The notes under the pieces were generated by a model, which ran no database searches, was not told the DNA's origin, and saw only the letters and a list, made by a program, of their open reading frames with translations. Position numbers and translations under genes: made by a program. From Staphylococcus intermedius NCTC 11048 (GTDB lineage Bacteria > Bacillota > Bacilli > Staphylococcales > Staphylococcaceae), in contig NZ_PPQH01000029.1 of NCBI RefSeq assembly GCF_002902385.1, positions 1 to 64,000 of the forward strand: a DNA stretch of 64,000 bases. The letters are read 5' to 3'. This document shows, in pieces, positions 23,497-32,483 of this stretch. Within the stretch, counting starts at the first letter, position 1. Every line of letters starts with the position of its first letter.

Positions 23497-24609
23497 TTAT
23501 TTTGCTGTTACAATTTCAGACAGTCGGACTTTGCGATCTTCTTTCAGTGATAACGTACACGCATCCGCTGTCGCAATCGATTCAAGCGCTGCGACACCAT
23601 TCGTCAGCTTCACATAATCTTCCTCGACTGTACCGCCCTGCATTAAGTGATGAAGATAAGCCATCTCTTTATCGATACATGTTTGTAACCACTGTGGCGT
23701 TCTCACACCAGGTTTACCATATGCAATCGCGCCATCCATACCACGTCCTGTATAAATCGCTGTCCGTTCATCATCTTCTTGTTGCGTTTCATGAATTAAG
23801 AAATGGGATTCACCTTCACCTTTCACCCGCAATGTCCCTGCCGTGTGATATAAGTCTAATTTAATGGCGCCTAATGTCCCTTCAATTAAGACATAGTGTT
23901 CGCCCCAACGAAACGCATTGCCATATTCCAACACCGCATAACGTTGATCTGCGTATTCTAACTGAATCAGCAACATATCATCTTCATCACCGAACTGTTC
24001 GCCTTGATGGTACACATTACCACCCACCATCGTCACTTTTTCAGGGAGCCCGCCCATCATAAATTGAATGCAATCCAGTTCATGAATATGATGATACAAA
24101 TGTCCCCCCGACTGATTACGCAATTTCTTCCAGGAAACAGTCGGCTGTGGTTCTTCCCAACCTGTTCTTGCTGCATGACAAAAGAGGACTTTTCCTATTT
24201 TACCTTGCATAATCAGTTCTTTTGCACGATGAACCCCATTGAAGAAATTCATAATGTGGCCCGCCATAAACCATACTTGATTTTCTTCACATGCTGCGAC
24301 CATCGCTTGACAGTCTTCGTAATTTAACGCAATCGGCTTCTCACAAAAGACGTGTTTGCCGTGTTCAGCCGCTTTAATAACGGGCTCACGATGTAAATGA
24401 CTCGGTGATGCGACAATGACACAATCGACATCCTCACGAGACACCAGTGCGTCAAGACTCTCGCAGTTGTCCGCACCAAGCTCTGTCGCAATCGTTTCAC
24501 CATGTGCGGGGTCATATATCGCTGTGACATGCGCACCATCAATCTTCACGAGTGAACGTGCCAAATCTGCCCCAAAGTAACCCGCACCGACAATACCATA
24601 ATTCACCAT
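23497..24609 (-). CDS. Gfo/Idh/MocA oxidoreductase, 2,7-anhydro-Neu5Ac-converting (NanOx/YjhC-like)
   Basis: A 370-residue NAD-dependent enzyme with a Rossmann start VGAGYFGADLA (7-17), the EKP motif at 90-92 (HVFCEKPIAL) and an active-site segment GGHLYHHIHELDC at 168-180. From memory, these stretches and the tail ATADACTLSLKEDRKVRLSEI closely follow E. coli YjhC and Ruminococcus gnavus NanOx, which turn 2,7-anhydro-N-acetylneuraminic acid into Neu5Ac through a redox cycle. The neighbouring lyase and YhcH genes fit. I chose ATG 24609 with AAGAAGGT upstream. The exact substrate is an inference; the family is secure. Confidence 0.82.
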   Translation of the reverse strand: MVNYGIVGAGYFGADLARSLVKIDGAHVTAIYDPAHGETIATELGADNCESLDALVSREDVDCVIVASPSHLHREPVIKAAEHGKHVFCEKPIALNYEDCQAMVAACEENQVWFMAGHIMNFFNGVHRAKELIMQGKIGKVLFCHAARTGWEEPQPTVSWKKLRNQSGGHLYHHIHELDCIQFMMGGLPEKVTMVGGNVYHQGEQFGDEDDMLLIQLEYADQRYAVLEYGNAFRWGEHYVLIEGTLGAIKLDLYHTAGTLRVKGEGESHFLIHETQQEDDERTAIYTGRGMDGAIAYGKPGVRTPQWLQTCIDKEMAYLHHLMQGGTVEEDYVKLTNGVAALESIATADACTLSLKEDRKVRLSEIVTAK

Positions 24610-24647
24610 CGTATTACCTTCTTTCACTCTATTTTGTAACTTTAATT

Positions 24648-25100
24648 CTATGCATTCAGGACTTTAAATACGAGTTTTTTCACGGGTTGATCGTTATCGC
24701 CAATTTTCGGTTGGTGCAAATCTTCTTCAAATGTAATTAACAGATTTGACGGTGTCATCTCAATTAATTGATACTGTTCACCTTTAAACAATGCAAAGTC
24801 ATCCGTTTCATCATATGATGCCGTCTCTTCTGCAAACTGTGGCGACGTTACTGCTATTTTCTCTGTATTTTCTAACACTAAATGAATATCGATATACTTT
24901 TGATGATTTTCAAACTGCTGTCCTGCAACACCATCTGCCACATACGACATACAATTCGCAAACACATTGTCGCCATCAATGTCCACTTTCCCTAACTCTA
25001 GTGTTGCCAAATCCGTTTGCTCTAAAAAATCAACAACTTTACTAAAATGGGGATTCACTGCTACATATCTTTTCAAATCTTCACGTTCTGCTACAATCAT
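24648..25100 (-). CDS. YhcH/NanQ-type cupin (sialic-acid anomerase family)
   Basis: A 150-residue DUF386/YhcH cupin. The metal-site region KYIDIHLVLEN is near residue 70, and the closing strand LITFEEDLHQPKI near 127 brings in the second His. E. coli YhcH (NanQ) speeds interconversion of sialic-acid anomers, supplying the open form to the lyase. ATG 25100 follows AAGGAGAGG; the frame could extend to 25139 but that overlaps the transporter. Its place between the oxidoreductase and transporter genes supports a sialic-acid role. Confidence 0.82.
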   Translation of the reverse strand: MIVAEREDLKRYVAVNPHFSKVVDFLEQTDLATLELGKVDIDGDNVFANCMSYVADGVAGQQFENHQKYIDIHLVLENTEKIAVTSPQFAEETASYDETDDFALFKGEQYQLIEMTPSNLLITFEEDLHQPKIGDNDQPVKKLVFKVLNA

Positions 25101-25120
25101 TCCAAACACCTCTCCTTGAA

Positions 25121-26662
25121 TTAATGACGTTTTTCCCAACTTTTATCTGCAAGAATTTCTGGGATGTCATGAATCGTTGTAAATTGTGGTGCTGACACTT
25201 TATTACCAGTTAATAATGAAACAATATAACCCACTACTAAAGAAACACTGATTGAAATAAATGAATATGCCCAGTAGTTGACCGCTTCTGGAGGCAATAC
25301 ATATTTAATGCACACCATCACAATTGTCGCAACGATTAAAGCAGCATAAGCGCCTTGCTTGTTCGCTTTTTTACTCACAAATCCTAAAATGAAAATACCA
25401 CCGAGTAAACCGAGTACGAGTCCCATAAAGCCATTAAACCATTCGTAAGCTGATTTGATATCTGAGTGTGCCATCACAATTGCCACTAAAATCGAGAAAA
25501 TACCTACTAATAATGAAACAATTTGTGCAATTCTCGTACGCACTTTATCTGACATTTGTTTCGCAACCACTTCTTGAATATCTAAAGTCCAAGATGTCGC
25601 TACTGAGTTTAACCCCGTTGAAATCGTCGACTGTGCTGCGGCATAAATCGCTGCTAAAATGATACCTGTCACCCCAACCGGCAACTGATACGCAATAAAG
25701 TAAATAAAGATTTGGTCACGTGGAATCGCTTTTGTTGCTTCACTTACATTTTGAAGTTGGTAAAAGACATATAAACCTGTTCCAATTAAATAGAATACTG
25801 TCGCTACACCTAATGACAATACACCGTTTGTGAACAACATTTTATTTAACTTTTTAATATTTTGTGTTGTTGTAAAACGTTGTACTAAGTCTTGAGAAGA
25901 CGCATAAGATGAGAAAATCGTTAAACCAGAACCAAACACGATTAAGAAAATCGAACCTGATAAAATATTCGGATCAAAAATCTTTTCAGTTGGTGCAATA
26001 AATTTACCGTGTGCCAATTGTTCTGTAATCGCACCGACACCGCCATCAATATCTTTAATCAACACGAATAACGCAATCAATGCCCCAGCTGATAAGATAA
26101 CCCCTTGAATAAAGTCCGTCCAAAGTACAGATTTCAAACCACCTGTATAGGAGTACACAATCGCGATTACGCCCATTAAGATGATTAAAATATTGATGTC
26201 GATACCTGTTAATTTTGCTAAACCAACTGATGGTAAATACATGATAATTGACATACGTCCAAGTTGATAAATGATAAAGAGTAACGCAGAAATGACACGT
26301 AATGATTTCGCTTCAAATCGACGCTCTAAATAATCATAAGCCGTATCAATATCCATACGTGCAAAGATTGGCAACACGTATTTAATTGCTAATGGAATGG
26401 CAATTAACATCCCTAATTGTGCAAACCATAAAATCCAACTGCCTGCATAAGAGTTCCCGGCAAGTCCTAAAAACGAAATCGGACTTAACATCGTCGCAAA
26501 GATAGAGACGGATGTCACATACCATGGCACCGAGCCATCCCCTTTGAAGAATTCTTTCCCTTGCATTTCTTTTTTCGAGAAGTAGAGCCCCGCCACTAAA
26601 ACAGCAAGTAAGTATACAATTAATACAAATAAATCAACTAAAGTAAAACCCGTTGTATTCAT
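25121..26662 (-). CDS. Sodium:solute symporter (SSS), likely sialic-acid transporter
   Basis: A membrane protein of about 513 residues with about 13 hydrophobic helices and SSS-family landmarks: DLFVLIVYLLAVLVAGLYFS at the start, GNSYAGSWILWFAQLG in the region that holds the sodium sites, and YSYTGGLKSVLWTDFIQG. It would use the sodium gradient to import a sialic acid. Its position between nanQ-like and lyase genes makes Neu5Ac or 2,7-anhydro-Neu5Ac the likely cargo. AAAGGAG precedes tandem ATGs at 26665 and 26662. The transport class is confident; the cargo is inferred from context. Confidence 0.85.
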   Translation of the reverse strand: MNTTGFTLVDLFVLIVYLLAVLVAGLYFSKKEMQGKEFFKGDGSVPWYVTSVSIFATMLSPISFLGLAGNSYAGSWILWFAQLGMLIAIPLAIKYVLPIFARMDIDTAYDYLERRFEAKSLRVISALLFIIYQLGRMSIIMYLPSVGLAKLTGIDINILIILMGVIAIVYSYTGGLKSVLWTDFIQGVILSAGALIALFVLIKDIDGGVGAITEQLAHGKFIAPTEKIFDPNILSGSIFLIVFGSGLTIFSSYASSQDLVQRFTTTQNIKKLNKMLFTNGVLSLGVATVFYLIGTGLYVFYQLQNVSEATKAIPRDQIFIYFIAYQLPVGVTGIILAAIYAAAQSTISTGLNSVATSWTLDIQEVVAKQMSDKVRTRIAQIVSLLVGIFSILVAIVMAHSDIKSAYEWFNGFMGLVLGLLGGIFILGFVSKKANKQGAYAALIVATIVMVCIKYVLPPEAVNYWAYSFISISVSLVVGYIVSLLTGNKVSAPQFTTIHDIPEILADKSWEKRH

Positions 26663-26689
26663 CATCAACACTCCTTTATTATGCGTTCA

Positions 26690-27613
26690 CTATGATGCTA
26701 GAAATTGTCGTCTTGCAGCTACAATCATTTGTGCCGCTTCTTGTGCAATGACTTGATCTTTCTCAGCTAATGGTTCTAACGGTGCGCGCACTGAACCTAA
26801 ATCTACATTTTCATTAATTCTGAGCACTTCTTTTGCGACTGCATACATATTGCCATGTCCAGACACTAATTTCGCAATAATGTCATTAATTGCAAATTGA
26901 AGTGCTTGGGCTTCAGTCATATTTTGATCAATGATGAGTTGATTCAGTTTCACAAATAAATCAGGCATCACACCATATGTTCCACCAATGCCTGCTTGAG
27001 CGCCCATTGTGCGACCACCGACAAACTGTTCGTCTGGACCGTTGAAAACAATGTAATTTTCACCCGCTGCCGCCGCAAAAGTTTGAATGTCTTGCACAGG
27101 CATTGAAGAATTTTTCACACCAATGACACGTGGATTTTGACGCATCGCCGCATACAATGAATTAGTCAACGCGACACCTGCTAATTGTGGGATATTGTAA
27201 ATGACAAAATCCGTATTCGGTGCTGCTTCACTAATCGTATTCCAGTATTTTTCGATTGAATATTCTGGTAATTTAAAGTAAATCGGTGGAATGGCCGCAA
27301 TCGCATCCACACCCAGTTGTTCAGAATGTGCTGCCAAAATCGCGCTCTCTTTCGTGTTATTACACGCGACATGGTTAATCACTGTTATTTTACCTTTTGC
27401 GACCTCCATCACTGCTTCAATAATCTGTTTACTCTCTTCAGTCGTCAGGTAAATACATTCTCCAGAAGAACCATTCACATAAAGCCCTTTGACCCCTTTG
27501 TCAATCAAATATTGAACTTGTTGACGTACACGTTCTGGGCTGACTTCTCCATTGTCGTCATAACATGCGTAAAATGCCGGAATAATCCCTTGATATCGAC
27601 TTAAATCTCTCAT
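26690..27613 (-). CDS. nanA: N-acetylneuraminate lyase
   Basis: A class I aldolase that splits Neu5Ac into N-acetylmannosamine and pyruvate. The 307-residue TIM barrel has GSSGE at 48-52 for the pyruvate carboxylate, Tyr139 in IYNIPQ and the Schiff-base Lys167 in VIGVKNSS. I chose ATG 27613, seven bases after AGGAG. It is the first gene of the operon with the transporter, YhcH-like and NanOx-like genes. No NanK or NanE, needed to take N-acetylmannosamine to glucosamine-6-phosphate, is found nearby, so these must be elsewhere. Confidence 0.9.
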   Translation of the reverse strand: MRDLSRYQGIIPAFYACYDDNGEVSPERVRQQVQYLIDKGVKGLYVNGSSGECIYLTTEESKQIIEAVMEVAKGKITVINHVACNNTKESAILAAHSEQLGVDAIAAIPPIYFKLPEYSIEKYWNTISEAAPNTDFVIYNIPQLAGVALTNSLYAAMRQNPRVIGVKNSSMPVQDIQTFAAAAGENYIVFNGPDEQFVGGRTMGAQAGIGGTYGVMPDLFVKLNQLIIDQNMTEAQALQFAINDIIAKLVSGHGNMYAVAKEVLRINENVDLGSVRAPLEPLAEKDQVIAQEAAQMIVAARRQFLAS

Positions 27614-27726
27614 TTCCATTCTCCTTTTCTCAATCATTGATGCAAATCTTATTACATGATTTATACAGAATTTTATTGCGCAACGCTTATCTGAAGGTAT
27701 TCATCTCCACTTTGATGGTGAGAGGA

Positions 27727-28536
27727 TTATATCTCTTTATCAATAATGGTTTGATCGTAATACCTCCGTCTTTGAGGATCTTCCAAATAATAGGATAACA
27801 AGCAATCTGTCATGAGTAATATTGGAAATTGTGGTGAAATGACATTGCCATAAGATAAATGTTTTCCTGCTGCTAACAATAGAATTTCATCACACCCGAA
27901 TTCATGGGCATTGAAATTTCTAGTTGTCATCAAAACCGTTTGTGCACCTTGAGATTTTGCACGTTCTAATGCGTGTAGGACAGAACGCGTTTTACCTGAA
28001 ATTGAAGCCCCAATCACGAGACATGACGCATCTACTAATAGATTGTTCCATACGAACATGTCATTATCTTCAATCACTTCACATATAATGCCGAGCCTCA
28101 TAAATCTTATTTTCATTTCCTTTAGTGCCAGTGCCGAACTTCCCTTTCCATAAAGATATACACGTTCAGCTTGATTAATCATCTCTTTAATATGTTCTAA
28201 CTGACTTTCATTGAGAATCGAATAGTTTTTACGGAGCATCTCTTCATAATCAAATAAAACTTTTTGTGTTAAGTCTTTGTATGCGAGAATGTCCTCTTTT
28301 TCACGCATCATTTCTCTATAATGAAACAAAAATTCTCTAAAACCCGTAAATCCGCACTTTTTCGCAAAACGAGTCAACGTTGCTTTCGATACATGTAGCT
28401 GCTGACTAAACATCTCAGATGATAGATCATCCACAGTCGTTTGTTTCAAAAAAAATTGTGCGACTTCTTTTTCTGTCGGTGTCATATTTTCAAGATTCGA
28501 TTCAATCATCGGAACGAGTACTTTATAAAATCTCAT
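27727..28536 (-). CDS. RpiR-family transcriptional regulator of the nan operon
   Basis: A 269-residue regulator with an N-terminal RpiR HTH (SEMFSQQLHVSKATLTRFAKK at about 40-60) and a C-terminal SIS sugar-phosphate-binding domain (VYLYGKGSSALALKEMKIR near 130, VIGASISGKTRSVLHAL near 175). It lies just upstream of nanA in the same direction, the usual place of NanR in Firmicutes, where phosphorylated amino sugars relieve repression. A cre box lies 19 bases before its start. The link to nan is from context. Confidence 0.85.
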   Translation of the reverse strand: MRFYKVLVPMIESNLENMTPTEKEVAQFFLKQTTVDDLSSEMFSQQLHVSKATLTRFAKKCGFTGFREFLFHYREMMREKEDILAYKDLTQKVLFDYEEMLRKNYSILNESQLEHIKEMINQAERVYLYGKGSSALALKEMKIRFMRLGIICEVIEDNDMFVWNNLLVDASCLVIGASISGKTRSVLHALERAKSQGAQTVLMTTRNFNAHEFGCDEILLLAAGKHLSYGNVISPQFPILLMTDCLLSYYLEDPQRRRYYDQTIIDKEI

Positions 28537-28894
28537 TCAACACACCTCATTGTTTGCAAGCGTTTACAACAATTATTTTATGTGCTACCGTTCTGTTTTT
28601 CAACCAATACTATAATTTTAGAAACAAGTTTCAGAATATATTTCATCTTAAGTTAAACACGCTTTAAAATTGACACTTAAATTTTCAGTTAACACATTTA
28701 CTCGCGTTATTAGCCAAAATAAGACATTTGAAATGTCATGTGTGACAAGTTTGTTTCATTTTTTGATTATTTCAATGAATCGTTTTGAATTTTAATTAAA
28801 GTTAGTTTATGTATTCTTATAAAAATGTTATATTTTAATGCGTGGCTTTTTGAATGAAAGACAAAATGTTTATAGAAATAGAGGAGTGTAAGTA
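28537..28894. promoter_or_regulatory. Divergent promoter region, rpiR and rbsU-like
   Basis: A gene-free AT-rich stretch between divergent genes. It holds the cre box at 28555-28568. Further promoter elements cannot be pinned down with confidence. Confidence 0.5.
28555..28568. promoter_or_regulatory. Catabolite-responsive element (cre)
   Basis: TGCAAGCGTTTACA fits the CcpA consensus TGNAANCGNTNNCA and sits 19 bases before the rpiR-type start. CcpA bound here would repress the regulator gene, and possibly the locus, when glucose is present. This is motif evidence only. Confidence 0.7.
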
Positions 28895-29776
28895 ATGAAT
28901 ATGGTCGCATTATTAATTGGTTTAGGACCGCTCATTGGTTGGGGGCTTTTTCCTACGATCGCATCAAAATTTGGAGGTAAACCGGTCAATCAGATCATCG
29001 GCGCAACCGTTGGGACACTGATTTTCGCGAGTGCCTTTTTTATATTTTCAGGACTTCAATTTCCGACAGGTATAGATTTGTTTTTCGCCTTGCTGTCAGG
29101 AGCCGGTTGGTGTTTTGGTCAAATTATGACATTCAAATCATTTGAATATATTGGTTCTTCTCGTGCAATGCCGATTACAACGGCTTTCCAATTACTCGGT
29201 GCATCACTTTGGGGTGTATTTGCATTAGGTAACTGGCCAGGCCTTACAAACAAAATCATCGGCTTCACTGCATTGGTAGTGATTTTAATTGGTGCATGGC
29301 TGACAGTTTGGAGCGAAAATAGTCAAGAAACAAAAAGTAGTTCCTTGAGAAAAGCAGTCGTCATCTTATTAATTGGTGGCATTGGTTATTGGCTTTATTC
29401 AGCCGCACCGCAAGCGACAAATATCGGTGGTCAATCTGCATTTTTACCACAAGCGATCGGTATGGTGTTGACTGCCGTCATTTATGGGCTGATGACAATG
29501 AAAAAAGAAAATCCATTCAACAAAAAAGTCACTTGGTTACAAATCATTTCAGGTTTCTTCTTCGCGTTTGCAGCATTGACCTACTTAATCTCTGCGCAAC
29601 CGGATATGAACGGATTAGCAACAGGATTCATCTTATCCCAGACATCAGTCGTTTTAGCAACATTGACAGGTATTTATTTCTTGAATCAACGCAAAACGGC
29701 TAAAGAAATGGTTGTCACAATCATCGGTTTGATTTTAATTTTAGCCGCCGCAACTGTAACTGTATTTATTAAATAG
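28895..29776 (+). CDS. rbsU: GRP-family sugar transporter (RbsU-like)
   Basis: A 293-residue membrane protein with ten transmembrane helices of the glucose/ribose porter (drug/metabolite transporter) type. From memory it closely follows S. aureus RbsU, including GLGPLIGWGLFPTIASKFGG, GSSRAMPITTAFQLLGASLW and GLATGFILSQTSVVLATLTG. GAGGAG lies before ATG 28895, and a strong terminator follows at 29808-29855. It is divergent from the nan regulator. In S. aureus this protein is linked to ribose uptake; beside a sialic-acid operon another sugar is possible. Confidence 0.85.
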   Translation: MNMVALLIGLGPLIGWGLFPTIASKFGGKPVNQIIGATVGTLIFASAFFIFSGLQFPTGIDLFFALLSGAGWCFGQIMTFKSFEYIGSSRAMPITTAFQLLGASLWGVFALGNWPGLTNKIIGFTALVVILIGAWLTVWSENSQETKSSSLRKAVVILLIGGIGYWLYSAAPQATNIGGQSAFLPQAIGMVLTAVIYGLMTMKKENPFNKKVTWLQIISGFFFAFAALTYLISAQPDMNGLATGFILSQTSVVLATLTGIYFLNQRKTAKEMVVTIIGLILILAAATVTVFIK

Positions 29777-29807
29777 TAGCTATCAATATTGAAGCAATGC
29801 ACATCAA

Positions 29808-29855
29808 GCCCTCCAAAACAATCTTTCTAAATGATTGTTTTGGAGGGGCTTTTTT
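29808..29855 (+). terminator. Terminator of the rbsU-like gene
   Basis: GCCCTCCAAAACAATC pairs with GATTGTTTTGGAGGGGC around a 9-base loop and is followed by TTTTTT. A very stable rho-independent terminator. Confidence 0.92.
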
Positions 29856-29914
29856 GAGTGATGATTTACCTTTAGTCAAATTGAACACACAATCTTCATC
29901 TCACTACACATATA

Positions 29915-29963
29915 AAAATAGACTGTTCAAACACGTCATCACAACGTCTGAACAGTCTAAAAT
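29915..29963 (-). terminator. Terminator after ylmG
   Basis: TAGACTGTTCA (29919-29929) pairs with TGAACAGTCTA (29949-29959). On the minus strand the stem is followed by TTTTTA. It ends the ftsZ-side ylm transcript, showing that ylmH is no longer downstream of ylmG. Confidence 0.88.
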
Positions 29964-29973
29964 GCATAGGTCT

Positions 29974-30267
29974 TTATGAATAAATTTGATGCAAAATAAG
30001 TTTAAAAATGGCTACAAGTCCACGTTCAAACAAATTAAGCACGAAAAAGGCAACGATAGGTGAAATATCGACCATGCCTAGTGGTGGAATAATTCGTCTA
30101 AACGGTTCTAAAAACGGTTCATAAATTTTCGACATCCATCGTCCAACTGCGCTTTCTCTTGCACCTGGTAACCATGACATAAAAATGTAAATGATCATCC
30201 CAAATGTATAAGCTTTAACAATGAATAATAAAAATTCAAAGATGGATGTTAATATCTCGATGTTCAT
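29974..30267 (-). CDS. ylmG: YlmG/YggT family membrane protein
   Basis: A 97-residue protein with two hydrophobic segments (about 5-30 and 65-90) and the YggT signature FMSWLPGARES...RWMSKIYEPFLEPFRRIIPP. The family is linked to division-site and membrane-protein organisation in bacteria and plastids, with no precise reaction known. It follows sepF by 13 bases. A terminator at 29915-29963 ends the unit here, whereas ylmH normally follows. Confidence 0.9.
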   Translation of the reverse strand: MNIEILTSIFEFLLFIVKAYTFGMIIYIFMSWLPGARESAVGRWMSKIYEPFLEPFRRIIPPLGMVDISPIVAFFVLNLFERGLVAIFKLILHQIYS

Positions 30268-30280
30268 AGCTTACTCCTTA

Positions 30281-30838
30281 TTAATAATGATTTTCCATGG
30301 ATTCGATATGATCAGTAATACTGCCAGCAACCTCAACATTGTCTGGTGTACATAAGAATATATCTGCGCCAACACGTTGAATATCGCCACCAATCGCATA
30401 AACGGTACCGCTTAAAAAATCGATAATCCGTTTTGCAGAAACTTGATCAATCCGTTGAAGGTTCACAAGTGTGGCACGACGATTTTTCAATTCATCAGCA
30501 ATATCTTGTGTATCAGAAAATACACGTGGTTCAAATAAACACATTTTAGAACTACCATTTTGATAAGTATCTTGTGCTGAGCTCATATTCACCACATTCC
30601 CTTGCTCTTGTTTTTGGGCAACTTGCAACTGTTTATCATTTTGAGAAGATTTTGAACGTGACGCTTGACGCTTTGGTACAGATTGAACAGCTCTTGGACG
30701 CTCAGATTGTTGTTTGCTCGCTTGTTGTTGCGCCTGCTGTTGTTCACGTTCACGACGATCTTCTTCTTCTCGAATGAAATCTTCATCTTCCTCTTCTTCA
30801 ATTGTGAAAAAATTGTTGAACAAATCTTTTATAGCCAA
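30281..30838 (-). CDS. sepF: Cell-division protein SepF
   Basis: Binds FtsZ and membrane and arranges Z-ring filaments. An N-terminal amphipathic segment ([10 protein letters not shown]) is followed by a low-complexity Glu/Arg/Gln linker (about residues 20-90) and the SepF core ([18 protein letters not shown] to SITDHIES). I prefer TTG 30838, eight bases after GAGGAG, over GTG 30847, which lies inside the ribosome binding site and overlaps the ylmE stop. It is translationally close to ylmE. Confidence 0.9.
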   Translation of the reverse strand: MAIKDLFNNFFTIEEEEDEDFIREEEDRREREQQQAQQQASKQQSERPRAVQSVPKRQASRSKSSQNDKQLQVAQKQEQGNVVNMSSAQDTYQNGSSKMCLFEPRVFSDTQDIADELKNRRATLVNLQRIDQVSAKRIIDFLSGTVYAIGGDIQRVGADIFLCTPDNVEVAGSITDHIESMENHY

Positions 30839-30843
30839 TGGAT

Positions 30844-31518
30844 TCACTCCTCTTTTCCTACAAGACGCGTTCCAATTCTAACAAATGTGGCACCCTTTTT
30901 CGTGGCAATATGATAATCATTACTCATACCCATCGAAAGTTCTGTACAAGGTGCGTATGTAAGGTTCAATGATTGGACTTCATCGCGTTTATTTTTAAGT
31001 TTTTCAAAAATGTCCTCTAATTCAGCTTCATTATCTGTGAATGGTGCCATCGTCATCAAACCTACAACACGAATATGGTCGTAGTCTGCCAGCATTTCAA
31101 TGAAAGGAATAACCTCTTCCAAAGCAATGCCATGTTTAGATGCTTCACCTGAAACGTTCACTTGGACAAAACATTTAATTTCATGTTCTGCACGTTTATT
31201 AATTTCTTTAGCCAAACTTTGACGGTCTATTGCATGTAAATAGTCAATGTCATTTATAACATCTTTCACTTTACGTGACTGCAAAGAGCCAATAAAATGC
31301 ATTTGGACATCGTCTGGTAAAGCAGCTTTCTTTTCTAAAAAGCCTTCAATGCGGTTTTCACCAAAATGACGAATGCCTGCTTCATAAGCTTCTTTAGCTC
31401 GGTTTATTGTAACATATTTTGTGACAGCAATCACGCGAGGTCTTGTCGTGTCTTCACGAAAAGTCACATTTTCAGTAATGGTTTGCTCTATTTCTTCTAA
31501 GTTTGTCTTCACTGACAT
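30844..31518 (-). CDS. ylmE: YggS-family PLP-binding protein
   Basis: A 224-residue single-domain alanine-racemase-fold protein that binds pyridoxal phosphate through the Lys in VIAVTKYV near residue 34. Other landmarks are [39 protein letters not shown] and [12 protein letters not shown]. YggS/PLPBP proteins buffer PLP levels and are not racemases in practice. It directly abuts ylmD and leads into sepF. Confidence 0.92.
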   Translation of the reverse strand: MSVKTNLEEIEQTITENVTFREDTTRPRVIAVTKYVTINRAKEAYEAGIRHFGENRIEGFLEKKAALPDDVQMHFIGSLQSRKVKDVINDIDYLHAIDRQSLAKEINKRAEHEIKCFVQVNVSGEASKHGIALEEVIPFIEMLADYDHIRVVGLMTMAPFTDNEAELEDIFEKLKNKRDEVQSLNLTYAPCTELSMGMSNDYHIATKKGATFVRIGTRLVGKEE

Positions 31519-32331
31519 TTAATCATCTCCACTTTCATTCAATGATTGAGAAATAAATGCTAACATTCTTCCCGTATTTCCTTTTTCTAAACGATAGGAG
31601 AAAAATAAATCCAAGTTTTCGGAAGTTGCATACGTTGTAGTATAAATATGATCACTTGGCACACCGTATTGTTCTAACAACAATTGGTTCGCATATTTCA
31701 AATCAATACCATGACGGTCTTCGCCACGAGTCTCAATATATGCAGCACTGTCGATTGGCAGTTGTTGAAATTGGTTTAAAATATCATCATTGATTTCATA
31801 ACTATCAGACGTTGCTGGGCCAATGACGACATATAAATCGTTATAATCATATGGAAATTGATCTAACACGCGATGCACTATCGTTGCGACTGTCCCACGC
31901 CAACCTGCATGTGCTAAAGCTATAAAGTGATGAGAAGGGCTATAAAAGTATATCGGCACACAATCGGCGTAACACATTGTTAGCATCGTATCACCGTCGT
32001 ATGTGTATAGCGCATCGATGCCATGAAGTGTATCTTTCGCAAGAACATCAATATTTTTACCACGATCTGCTTGCGTCACTTCTACGACATTGGCTTCATG
32101 TGTCTGTATTGGAAAAACCCATTGCGCTCTCGGCACACCGATTTCTTGTGCCAATACCTCTTGATGATGGGTAATATTTTCTGGCTTGTCATCAATATAT
32201 CTTGCCATGTTGAATGCATCAGCTGGGTATGAACTCACACCTTTACCTCGCGTGGTGATACCGATTTGAACACCGTGTGCTAAGCTCGGCTGATAAGATA
32301 AATGATGCGCCTTTTTCGTAAATAATTCCAT
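31519..32331 (-). CDS. ylmD: YfiH/PgeF-family purine nucleoside phosphorylase / peptidoglycan editing factor
   Basis: A 270-residue copper-oxidase-like fold protein of the YfiH (formerly laccase-domain) family, with the metal site in [12 protein letters not shown] and [11 protein letters not shown]. Family members have purine nucleoside phosphorylase and adenosine deaminase activity and help keep stem peptides correct. It abuts ylmE, and ftsZ lies upstream beyond a hairpin at 32365-32406. Confidence 0.88.
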   Translation of the reverse strand: MELFTKKAHHLSYQPSLAHGVQIGITTRGKGVSSYPADAFNMARYIDDKPENITHHQEVLAQEIGVPRAQWVFPIQTHEANVVEVTQADRGKNIDVLAKDTLHGIDALYTYDGDTMLTMCYADCVPIYFYSPSHHFIALAHAGWRGTVATIVHRVLDQFPYDYNDLYVVIGPATSDSYEINDDILNQFQQLPIDSAAYIETRGEDRHGIDLKYANQLLLEQYGVPSDHIYTTTYATSENLDLFFSYRLEKGNTGRMLAFISQSLNESGDD

Positions 32332-32361
32332 CCTAATCCCTCTTTTTTTACTTTATCTATT

Positions 32362-32408
32362 AAAAACTGCTAGGACATTGATGAAGTGACAATTGTCCTA
32401 GCAGTTCA
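32362..32408 (-). terminator. Terminator after ftsZ
   Basis: A perfect 13-bp stem, AACTGCTAGGACA (32365-32377) with TGTCCTAGCAGTT (32394-32406). On the minus strand it is followed by a T-rich run. It separates ftsA-ftsZ from ylmD-ylmE-sepF-ylmG. Confidence 0.88.
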
Positions 32409-32483
32409 TGACATCCTATGTAAGATAAGGATTATACTTTATCTTGTTGAGTGATGTACTTTATTTTTCAACATATCACACGC

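Noticed and set aside
29797..29979. ORF overlapping the rbsU terminator region (29797-29979)
   Set aside because: It reads through two strong hairpin terminators and has no ribosome binding site.
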